Shown in pieces: positions 1 to 5,534 of a stretch of 6,672 nucleotides of DNA (the first letter of the stretch is position 1; the number at the start of each line of letters is the position of its first letter). The position numbers were made by a program, and so were the translations under genes. Below the pieces are notes generated by a model. The model saw only the letters and a list, made by a program, of their open reading frames with translations, was not told the origin of the DNA and did not search any database. The stretch lies in contig PKXI01000059.1 in assembly GCA_003133425.1 (NCBI GenBank), positions 1 to 6,672 of the forward strand. The letters are read 5' to 3'. This DNA is from Acidobacteriaceae bacterium. Its GTDB lineage: Bacteria > Acidobacteriota > Terriglobia > Terriglobales > Acidobacteriaceae.

Positions 1-291
1 CGGCCAATTTGCGTTTATGCCAACAATTGCACGTCGCCTGATCTGGTGCGGGTGAGAGGCGTGTTGTATTATTCTTCAGCCGGTTTCTTCTTACTTCAGC
101 TTGAGCAAGCGTGTTCATATTTGCCTTCCGTCTGCGGTCCCGCTGACCAACGCGGGGATTCGTGCAGAGTAGGAAGGCGACAGAGTCTACGAATGGGGCA
201 CCGGATAGTTGAATCCATGGTAGGCCGCTCTGCACCGCGCCAGGCTGAAGCAGGAATCCTGATCGGGACGCATAATGTCACTGGTCGTTAA
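1..291 (+). other. Open frame from left edge, no recognisable product
   Basis: The plus-strand frame beginning at base 1 stays open for 96 codons to a TAA at 289-291, so it could be the 3' end of a gene starting outside the window. The translation is rich in Arg, Ser and Gly and has no domain or motif I recognise. The opposite strand also holds a short open frame, and the only internal starts are weak GTG/ATG codons without a clear ribosome binding site. Chance openness is a good alternative. The rest of the stretch to 352 shows no RNA gene, repeat or convincing terminator, so the phosphofructokinase gene ending at 353 has no visible intrinsic terminator. Confidence 0.15.
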
Positions 292-352
292 GAACATGAC
301 GATCGGCAGGGCCATTATCGCCAAGCGAGAATTACGTTCAGCTTCCTCCGCG

Positions 353-1537
353 TTAGCCCCGCGTCAGGAAAATCGGTAGGCCCAGCTTACGATCGTAAAT
401 CGGCCGGTAGCGCTCTGTGTTATACATGGTCGCGACTTCCACTTTGCGCGGCCCGAGTTTGGGGTCGGGGATCGGCACCATCGCGTAGCAGCCACTGCTG
501 ATCGCTGTCATCAGGCCGGTCTTTCCCTCTTTCACGGCGTCTATCGCCATTCCGGCAAAGGTGATGGCCACCATGCGGTCGATGAAATCCGGACTGCCGG
601 ACCGTAAATCGTATGTCAGGTCACTGACAACGGTCTCTTCGCCAGCGGCAGCCTTGATTTCGTTGCTCAGGTCCTCCGCTACGCTCATCTTCTTGCGGTG
701 GCCAAAGGCATCGGCTGGGCCATATTCCTTTACCGTGTAGCCTTCCCACTCTGCACCCTCGGAGAGAATCACCAGCGAATAGTTGCTGGGATTGTTGTGC
801 TTGTCGGCGACCAGAATTTCAATCAGGTGTTTCAAATTCACCTTGTACTCGGGGATGCAGCAGCGCAAGGATGTCACATACGCGGTGTAGAGAGCGGTGT
901 AGCCAGCGTCGCGGCCGAACACCCGGAAGATGCCGATGCGCTCGTGCGAGCCGACCGTCGTCCGCTGCCGCTCGATGGCGTCCATGGCACGCGTGATGGC
1001 GGTTGAAAACCCTATGCAATACTCGGTATTGCGAACGTCGTTATCCATGGTCTTCGGCACCGCGATCACCTTCACGCCGTGCCGGTCAAGTTCGGCGGCA
1101 TAGCTAAGGGTGTCATCGCCGCCGATCGCCACCAAGTAATCAAGTCCCAGTGTCTCGATATTCTTCAACACCGCCGGCGTCACGTCGAACAGCGTGATCG
1201 TTACGCCATTCTTGGTGGATTTCTTACTTGAAAACTGTTGCCCATCGAGCGCCGGCGGCAGCTCTTGCATCTTGGTGGGATTGGTGCGCGAGCTGTGCAG
1301 ATAGGTGCCGCCCGTGCGATCGATAGTGCGGGTGTTCTCGCGGTTGAGCGGCTGGATGTACCGCGACCGGCTGGCTGGATCTTTCAGATCGACGTGCGTC
1401 AATCCTTCCCAGCCGCGGCGGATGCCAACGACTTCGTATCCGATTTCAGTTCCCCGGTAGACGACCGACTTAATGACCGAATTCAGGCCCGGGACGTCGC
1501 CGCCTCCCGTGAGAATGCCAATTCGCTTTGCGGACAT
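353..1537 (-). CDS. pfp: 6-phosphofructokinase, predicted pyrophosphate-dependent
   Basis: A cytosolic glycolytic enzyme of 394 residues that phosphorylates fructose 6-phosphate to fructose 1,6-bisphosphate. Family landmarks occur in order: the N-terminal GGDVPGLN loop (residues 12-19), GGDDT (139-143), PKTMDND (161-167, with Asp165 as the expected catalytic base), FGRDAG (207-212, matching the MGR substrate motif), LSEGA (258-262) and RSGSPDFIDR (312-321). In ATP-dependent enzymes the second and third motifs read GGDGS and PGTIDND. Asp instead of Gly in the first and Lys instead of Gly in the second are the established signature of PPi-dependent enzymes (EC 2.7.1.90), where the reaction is reversible. 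Phosphoryl-donor use is inferred, not shown. The start was chosen because ATG 1535-1537 begins the family N-terminus (MSAKRIGILTGG) and is preceded by AAGGAAAGGGG at 1546-1556. The frame stays open further upstream but there runs through the neighbouring gene. It lies 187 bases below that gene and is probably co-transcribed with it. Confidence 0.93.
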   Translation of the reverse strand: MSAKRIGILTGGGDVPGLNSVIKSVVYRGTEIGYEVVGIRRGWEGLTHVDLKDPASRSRYIQPLNRENTRTIDRTGGTYLHSSRTNPTKMQELPPALDGQQFSSKKSTKNGVTITLFDVTPAVLKNIETLGLDYLVAIGGDDTLSYAAELDRHGVKVIAVPKTMDNDVRNTEYCIGFSTAITRAMDAIERQRTTVGSHERIGIFRVFGRDAGYTALYTAYVTSLRCCIPEYKVNLKHLIEILVADKHNNPSNYSLVILSEGAEWEGYTVKEYGPADAFGHRKKMSVAEDLSNEIKAAAGEETVVSDLTYDLRSGSPDFIDRMVAITFAGMAIDAVKEGKTGLMTAISSGCYAMVPIPDPKLGPRKVEVATMYNTERYRPIYDRKLGLPIFLTRG

Positions 1538-1545
1538 GGAAAGTA

Positions 1546-1556
1546 CCCCTTTCCTT
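1546..1556 (-). promoter_or_regulatory. Ribosome binding site of the phosphofructokinase gene
   Basis: The minus strand reads AAGGAAAGGGG here, ending eight bases before the ATG at 1537. It decides the start: the frame is open for a further 123 codons upstream, but that part lacks family similarity and overlaps the neighbouring gene. Confidence 0.7.
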
Positions 1557-1724
1557 GCAGGAACCACCTGTTCCCGCTCTGAGCATCCAAGATTAGGCTG
1601 CTCTTGAGCTGTATCGCAAGGCCCAACCTTCCTCTGCAGCCGAAGAGGCAAACAATTTTGAGAGTTCTGGCGAAGGCTCCAGGCAGAAGCGAAAGCCGGA
1701 TGCAGCGCGCAGCCGGGACCGCTG

Positions 1725-2282
1725 CTACTCGCTGTGGCTACGCGACCATTCCCACAATGCACGATCGAGCGTGCGCAGCGGTGTGGGACCGGGGAGTTCG
1801 CTCTGCGGCTTGACGATGTTGCTGTCGGCCAGGCGCATGCAAAAGGCCAGATACTCCTCATAAAAATGCACGTCGTGCCGGGCGTACCCCACCGCTTCCA
1901 GAACATGGTAGTCCAGCACCGTGTACCGTTCAGGGTAGATCGCGGCTAGAATCGCCGATGCCACCGAGATATCGACGCCGTGTAGTTCGAGCAAAGCCTT
2001 CATGGCCGATTCAGTAGACGACTCGGGCGCGGCTGCGACGGCCAGGACGTGCCGGACCTGCTCGTTGCTGTTGCCGATCAAGTATTGCACCGCGCGCTCC
2101 GACTTCCAGCGCACGATCGCTTCCAAATTGGCCAGCGAATAGTCACCATTGCGAATCGCTTCTCCGGCTTCGAACGCTGCCTTTTCAAGCTCATGCTCTT
2201 TCTCGCCGGACTTCTGCCAATACTGCTCTGCCAACTGCTGGAGCTCCGACTCCGCAGGCTGAAGCTGAAAATAGGCAACCAT
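1725..2282 (-). CDS. Hypothetical protein with helix-hairpin-helix, DNA-glycosylase-like region
   Basis: A 185-residue soluble protein with no signal peptide or membrane segment. The N-terminal third (about 10-70) is charged and helical, rich in Glu, Gln and Lys. Residues 97-113 (LLELHGVDISVASAILA) look like a helix-hairpin-helix, followed by PERYTVLDYHVLEAVG at 117-132. The order of hairpin, then a Pro-x-x-Tyr-x-Val-x-Asp strand and helix, resembles HhH-GPD base-excision glycosylases, in which that Asp (here Asp124) is catalytic. The hairpin has no Lys like that of bifunctional OGG/Nth enzymes, no iron-sulphur Cys cluster is present, and the protein is shorter than most glycosylases. DNA binding or a nonenzymatic role is therefore as likely as base removal. 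ATG 2280-2282 has an excellent purine-rich Shine-Dalgarno upstream and a promoter candidate 33 bases away. It precedes the phosphofructokinase gene on the same strand, probably in the same transcript, with no obvious functional link. Confidence 0.75.
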   Translation of the reverse strand: MVAYFQLQPAESELQQLAEQYWQKSGEKEHELEKAAFEAGEAIRNGDYSLANLEAIVRWKSERAVQYLIGNSNEQVRHVLAVAAAPESSTESAMKALLELHGVDISVASAILAAIYPERYTVLDYHVLEAVGYARHDVHFYEEYLAFCMRLADSNIVKPQSELPGPTPLRTLDRALWEWSRSHSE

Positions 2283-2288
2283 TTCGAC

Positions 2289-2302
2289 TTCCTTCCTTTC
2301 CT
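2289..2302 (-). promoter_or_regulatory. Ribosome binding site of the helix-hairpin-helix gene
   Basis: The minus strand reads AGGAAAGGAAGGAA, a double Shine-Dalgarno ending six bases before the ATG at 2282. It closely resembles the site of the downstream phosphofructokinase gene and supports this start. Confidence 0.65.
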
Positions 2303-2314
2303 AAAAACGCAATC

Positions 2315-2344
2315 ACAATAGGCCCAGCATGAAGTCTTTGTCAA
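2315..2344 (-). promoter_or_regulatory. Sigma70-like promoter for the two leftward genes
   Basis: On the minus strand a perfect -35 hexamer TTGACA (2339-2344) is followed after 18 bases by TATTGT (2315-2320, four of six consensus positions). Transcription would start near 2308, leaving a leader of about 25 bases with the Shine-Dalgarno in its middle. Position and spacing fit a housekeeping promoter driving both the helix-hairpin-helix gene and the phosphofructokinase gene. The -10 match is only moderate. Confidence 0.5.
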
Positions 2345-2605
2345 CAACACGGCGGAGGCTCACCGGCTTTGTTGATTCGAGGTCATACACGAACTAGAGC
2401 GTGCAGGCCGCCGTCTTACCGTTCGCCGTACCCACCTCGATCAGCCGCAACAATCCTATAATCTGCTCCGGTGGGTGCATGCTCCCTCAGGCCATTAAAG
2501 GCTCCTTTCATTCCGGTTTGTCTCTCTGCAACTGGGAGAAAGGTGCCGCGCACTCTACAAGGACGGCGGTCGATAGCCGGGGCTCTTGGAACTATCTCGT
2601 TGGTC
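2345..2605. other. Divergent intergenic region without a recognisable gene
   Basis: This is the core of the 420-base gap between the divergent genes. Several frames are open for 90-130 codons on both strands, but they overlap one another, lack ribosome binding sites and give translations with no family resemblance. An isolated perfect TATAAT stands at 2457-2462, without a matching -35 box at the right distance. I see no RNA gene or repeat. Confidence 0.4.
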
Positions 2606-2633
2606 TTGCAACTTGCGCCAATGGGCGTACAAT
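2606..2633 (+). promoter_or_regulatory. Candidate promoter for the secreted orphan gene
   Basis: TTGCAA (2606-2611, four of six to the -35 consensus) and TACAAT (2628-2633, five of six to the -10 consensus) are separated by 16 bases. Transcription would begin near 2640, giving a leader of roughly 60 bases before the ATG at 2703. The match is decent but was found by eye. Confidence 0.35.
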
Positions 2634-2702
2634 CGCCGGACATCTGCTTTCGATTCGGAGATTCCGGCTTAAATATTTCTGTACCCTTAGGAGATGATCC
2701 TA

Positions 2703-3719
2703 ATGAGACGCATCTCAACCATCTGGATTGCTGCAATACTACTCGCGCCCGCGGCATCGATGTCACCGGGCCGGCTAGCTTGCCAGGCACCCTCGATCAC
2801 GCTTCAGGAGCCGCCCACTCTCGGCGAATTCTTCCGAGTCGATCGGGCCACGGGCGCTCCAACTCCTCCGTCTGAAAGTTCCTCATCCGGGCCTGGATCG
2901 ACTGAGAGTGTTGGCAGCGCTTACCGGGCCCCTTCACTAGTCGCGGCGCAGAACAGCCCCTCCACGGCACAGGACAAGGCGCGGTCCATAGCGGGTGTTG
3001 GTGCTAACTCGTGCGTAAGGATTAGCAACTTCACGTCTAACAAAACCGCCGGAGGGCTATTAAACGGGGAGATTACAGACCCATTTCATCACCCCTTCAA
3101 GACTAGCCAATACGTACGTTGGTGGGCTGGGTTAGATAGCACCGCTTGTAAGAACTTTCCCTTCGTGGTTCGGTTAACGGTACATCAATACCAGGATCAA
3201 GGTGCGACGATTGAGGTTCCGTTCCCGCCCGGTCAAGAAACGACCTTAGACTTTCTGATCGAAAGAAACGAAAGCATCACTGTAGATGGTGCAGTCGGAG
3301 TATCACCGAAAAGCCTGAAAGAGTCACACTTTACTGGGGTTCATGCGCAAATAATCGTAGCGCATGCGGATGTTAAAGCTTTACAAGAAGCGCAACTGAC
3401 TGACCCACGGTTTTGCGAACACTATGCTGGTTTGAGGTATACCGGTAAAATGACTCGATACGGTCCAGAGCTAGTTCCAGATTCGTCGTTCACAAGTTGT
3501 ATGAAGGCTCAATCGGCGGTCATGGCAGAGCGGTTCATGAATGAACACGCAGACGTTTCTTCGATCACCAAGCCCATTCTTTGTGCAGACCCTACTTGCG
3601 TACAGGACCACCTGGACAACACCGTACCCAACGCCACCAACGTTTCGAAATTTATCGAAGGTTCGAACGTCTACAAAGCTGTCCGCACCTTTGAGAACGT
3701 CAACGCAACCTGTGAGTAG
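2703..3719 (+). CDS. Secreted orphan protein with conserved-looking cysteines
   Basis: A 338-residue protein I cannot assign to a family. Residues 1-20 form a classical signal peptide, with Arg-Arg near the N-terminus, a hydrophobic core (IWIAAILLAPAA) and small residues after it, so export to the periplasm or beyond is expected. RLAC (24-27) is a poor lipobox because position -3 is Arg. Residues about 50-95 are a low-complexity linker rich in Ser, Pro, Gly and Thr. The folded part (about 100-338) has Cys at 104, 149, 238, 266, 294, 299 and 337 and alternating beta-type stretches, suggesting a disulphide-bonded extracytoplasmic domain. ATG 2703 is preferred to the in-frame ATG 2694 because AGGAG at 2689-2693 lies nine bases before the former but directly touches the latter. 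The gene looks less G+C-rich than its neighbours and borders mobile-element remains, hinting at accessory or acquired DNA. It ends at an amber codon, after which the same frame stays open. Confidence 0.7.
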   Translation: MRRISTIWIAAILLAPAASMSPGRLACQAPSITLQEPPTLGEFFRVDRATGAPTPPSESSSSGPGSTESVGSAYRAPSLVAAQNSPSTAQDKARSIAGVGANSCVRISNFTSNKTAGGLLNGEITDPFHHPFKTSQYVRWWAGLDSTACKNFPFVVRLTVHQYQDQGATIEVPFPPGQETTLDFLIERNESITVDGAVGVSPKSLKESHFTGVHAQIIVAHADVKALQEAQLTDPRFCEHYAGLRYTGKMTRYGPELVPDSSFTSCMKAQSAVMAERFMNEHADVSSITKPILCADPTCVQDHLDNTVPNATNVSKFIEGSNVYKAVRTFENVNATCE

Positions 3720-3926
3720 TGCCGGGGAAACTGGACAGCTACCGGCATCATGAACCAAGCCATGCACATTTCGGGGTCGAGCCGTCCAGACTACGATGAA
3801 GCGGATAGGTATGATTTTACCTGTAAAACGGACACGGACTCAGTGATTCCAAAGGGACAAATAGTTGCGGGTAAACACTCCGCAAACGATTCTAACGTGA
3901 CATGTAGCGCACAGAAAATACAATAG
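3720..3926 (+). pseudogene. In-frame extension of the secreted orphan beyond its amber stop
   Basis: Directly after the TAG at 3717-3719 the same frame continues for 68 codons to a TAG at 3924-3926. The translation begins CRGNWTATGI and contains three Cys, polar stretches such as DYDEADRYDFTCKTD, and codon usage like the upstream gene. It looks like the C-terminal part of the same secreted protein. The seven Cys of the folded part upstream plus three here give an even number. An internal ATG at 3750 could start a 58-residue peptide, but it has no Shine-Dalgarno and no signal sequence. The simplest reading is a nonsense mutation splitting a 407-codon gene. Alternatives are stop-codon readthrough, or a chance open frame after a genuine stop. 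Confidence 0.35.
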
Positions 3927-3957
3927 TACGAGACGGGGTATTTACTTCATTCAGGTA

Positions 3958-4239
3958 GTGGCCTGCCCGATCATTTGTACCAGCGAGATTGTTAGTTTAG
4001 CGCGGAGATACTCACTTCTGGATCCAAACTTGAAGATCGCTCAGGTGCGAATAGAGAGTTCTATCGGTCCGCCCGGCGCGGTCCGGGTGGTTGGTCGCCA
4101 TCCGGATCCTCGGTCAGATGTTAATAAGTCGCCTTATCATGAACTTAGCCTGGGCGATCTGACAGCCCCATCGAAGCTAATAACCGTACGCTCTCACGCT
4201 TGCCTTTTAGACCACCAGCAAACCGGGAGTTACATCTGA
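3958..4239 (+). CDS. Small hypothetical protein, or 3' remnant of a decayed gene
   Basis: A frame open from 3901 to a TGA at 4237-4239. The first plausible start is GTG 3958, giving 93 residues. The translation is not repetitive and contains three Cys and several beta-like stretches (for example LKIAQVRIESS and GAVRVVGRHP), but I recognise no family. There is no clear Shine-Dalgarno and no signal peptide. It sits 31 bases after the second amber codon of the preceding frame, in a different frame, and ends shortly before a probable terminator. It may be the last gene of that transcription unit, or the degraded end of a larger gene. Confidence 0.3.
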   Translation: MACPIICTSEIVSLARRYSLLDPNLKIAQVRIESSIGPPGAVRVVGRHPDPRSDVNKSPYHELSLGDLTAPSKLITVRSHACLLDHQQTGSYI

Positions 4240-4256
4240 GTTTTTGCTAAGAGGCT

Positions 4257-4282
4257 GTGTCAGAACCCACACCTTTTGACAC
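4257..4282. repeat. Imperfect inverted repeat adjoining the terminator
   Basis: GTGTCAGAA (4257-4265) and TTTTGACAC (4274-4282) pair over nine positions, one of them a G-T wobble, around an eight-base loop. The arm directly abuts the stem of the following hairpin. The start of this stretch (GAGGCTGTGTCAGAAC, 4251-4266) has the look of a transposon or insertion-sequence terminus, but I found no matching opposite end in the window. Confidence 0.45.
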
Positions 4283-4316
4283 GGCCGGATCGTTGAGATC
4301 CGGCCATGTGTTTTTT
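4283..4316 (+). terminator. Intrinsic terminator
   Basis: A perfect nine-base-pair stem, GGCCGGATC (4283-4291) with GATCCGGCC (4297-4305), closes a five-base GTTGA loop and is followed after a few bases by six T residues (4311-4316). This is a strong rho-independent terminator for plus-strand transcription, and would end the secreted-orphan unit. It has no T-run in the minus direction. ACAC at 4279-4282 can also pair with GTGT at 4308-4311, lengthening the stem with a two-base bulge. Confidence 0.7.
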
Positions 4317-4441
4317 GGGGTTTAGCGAGGCCGTATTCGGAGCCCTTTTGTCACAGGCTTGTTCAGGCTGCCTGCGCCCGTCTCCCTCCAATAACACCTG
4401 TTTCTGGAAGGGTGAAACCGGCCGATTCCGGCGCCGTGGAA

Positions 4442-4753
4442 TCAGGCGTTTACAGCGCAAGATTCCGGCAGGTTTTTGGAAGGGCTCTGGAGCGCACGGC
4501 GGGCGGTGCCGACGCCGATGCCCAGTTCCCGGGAGATGACCTTCCACGAGGCGCCGGCGGCTCGGAGAGTAGCCACCTGTGCAGCATCAACCGCGGCACG
4601 CGGACGCCCCAACCGTTTCCCTTTCGACTTTGCGAGCCGCAGTCCTGCACGCACCCGCTCTCATGTCGGCGCCCTCGAAGCCGCTCTCCTGCACCCAGCC
4701 TCACCGAGGTCGGCGAGTGCGTTGACAAGGTGACGCAGCGACCGGCCGAACAG
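4442..4753 (-). pseudogene. Relic of a serine recombinase (resolvase/invertase family)
   Basis: On the minus strand, codons from 4753 give LFGRSLRHLVNALADLGEAG, matching the LDRLGRSLRHLVNAL part of resolvase catalytic domains. After a short unrelated run and a TGA (4661-4663) the same frame gives ERVRAGLRLAKSKGKRLGRP, the hinge before the C-terminal helix-turn-helix, and then VISRELGIGVGTARRALQ, the recognition helix, ending at the TGA 4442-4444. The N-terminal part with the catalytic Ser is absent. About 28 residues are missing between the two blocks. Part of the gap is still readable in another frame (GFEGAD, where intact proteins have EFERALI), indicating a small deletion just before the hinge. 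Function is lost. Intact relatives carry out site-specific recombination in transposons and plasmids. Confidence 0.75.
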
Positions 4754-4784
4754 GCTGCCCTGCTCAACGCTAACGGGGGAGGGA

Positions 4785-5054
4785 CCAGCAGAAGTGCGCT
4801 TTGGCACGCTACTGGACGAGAGCATCTATCTCTGCTCGATACGCACCATGCATCGCATCCTGGCCCAGAACGGGGAGCTGAAGGAGCGTCGCAACCAACT
4901 TCGTCATCCGCAGTACACTAAGCCGGAGCTCCTGGCTACCGGGCCCAATCAAGTCTGGAGCTGGGATATCACGAAGCTGCTGGGTCCGGCCAAATGGACC
5001 TATTTCCACCTCTACGTCATCCTGGACATCTTCAGCCGCAACGTGGTGGGATGG
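4785..5054 (+). pseudogene. Fragment of an IS3-family transposase (OrfB)
   Basis: The frame reading PAEVRFGTLLDESIYLCSIR and onward is typical of the region just before the catalytic core in IS3-family OrfB proteins. It then gives NQVWSWDITKLLGPAKW and YVILDIFSRNVVGW, the start of the integrase-type core. The Asp in WSWDIT is the first residue of the DDE triad. Similarity stops abruptly at the Trp codon 5052-5054, so the second Asp and the Glu are missing. The N-terminal HTH_21-type portion and OrfA are also missing, with similarity beginning at about 4785. The GTG at 4794 is in frame but is not a genuine start. No terminal inverted repeats or target duplication can be paired around it. It is an immobile remnant. 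Confidence 0.8.
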
Positions 5055-5481
5055 AATCTTCGATGCACAGAGAATCGGCGATGATGTCAGCGGCAAGGTC
5101 TGGGAGAGAACGAGAAGGATGGGAGTGAACACGCTTGCCTTCCGGTTGGCCCAGCATCGCGCCTTCTTCGCAGCAGATGCAGATTGCGTGCCTTTCACCT
5201 CCAGGATTCCACGGGAGCGGACGCGTCAATGGCTTGATGTTGTCGCAAAGAGTGGTACTGTGCTGCTCATCTCACCTGAGCCAGGTGCCGTCGGACCGGA
5301 GATGAGAGCCGCAATCCAATCCGCATTTGCGATCGCGGCAAAGGGAGGCCAGAGTCTCGCGCCGATCGACTGGCTCGAAACGCACACCCCATACCGATGG
5401 CAAGCAGACGCTTCATCGCACCATTTGGATGAACGCTACGACTGGCTCCAGCCGGAGGGAGCGCTTCCGTTTGAGGTCTGA
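5050..5481 (+). pseudogene. C-terminal fragment of a glycoside-hydrolase-like protein (alpha-galactosidase type)
   Basis: A frame of 143 residues starting inside the transposase fragment and ending at the TGA 5479-5481. It reads IFDAQRIGDDVSGKVWERTR, then LAFRLAQHRAFFAADADCV, RQWLDVVAKSGTVLLIS, and near the end IDWLETHTPYRW and YDWLQPEG. A catalytic-barrel end with a RIGDDV strand, an Asp-x-Asp-Cys segment, and a WLD...SGT helix recalls alpha-galactosidase (melibiase-like) hydrolases, though I cannot fix the GH family. No start with a Shine-Dalgarno exists: the ATG at 5119 lies within the conserved part. The N-terminal barrel half is therefore missing, presumably removed by the event that joined it to the transposase remnant. 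The C-terminus looks complete. Alternatively it could be another barrel-fold carbohydrate enzyme. Confidence 0.5.
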
Positions 5482-5534
5482 GGTTCCGGAGAGTCGAGTT
5501 GCGCGAGGCGCTCTACTGCGCGACGGAGGCACCT

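Noticed and set aside
101..112. Small palindrome GCTTGAGCAAGC near the left edge
   Set aside because: It is only a five-pair stem with a two-base loop and no T-run or repeat copies; expected by chance.
698..1006. Plus-strand open frames inside the phosphofructokinase and helix-hairpin-helix genes (also 1238-1582, 1734-1949, 2049-2321)
   Set aside because: They are antisense to well-supported coding frames, without ribosome binding sites or recognisable products.
1538..1906. In-frame N-terminal extension of the phosphofructokinase (123 more codons)
   Set aside because: It overlaps the helix-hairpin-helix gene, shows no family similarity, and the strong ribosome binding site sits before the internal ATG at 1537.
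2457..2462. Perfect TATAAT as a promoter for the rightward gene
   Set aside because: There is no -35 hexamer at 16-18 bases upstream, and the leader would be over 230 bases long. A better pair lies at 2606-2633.
2694..2702. ATG at 2694 as start of the secreted protein
   Set aside because: AGGAG directly touches this codon, leaving no spacing. ATG 2703 has the ideal nine-base spacing and gives a cleaner signal peptide.
3717..3719. Amber codon as a pyrrolysine site
   Set aside because: No pyrrolysine machinery or known pyrrolysine-containing family is visible. Nonsense mutation or a true stop is far more likely.
4260..4547. Minus-strand and plus-strand frames overlapping the resolvase relic
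   Set aside because: They are Arg/Pro-rich translations without family likeness; the resolvase similarity explains the region.
5498..5524. Hairpin GTTGCGC/GCGCGAC between the convergent hydrolase fragment and membrane-protein gene as a terminator
   Set aside because: It has only seven pairs including a wobble, a 13-base loop and no T-run on either strand.
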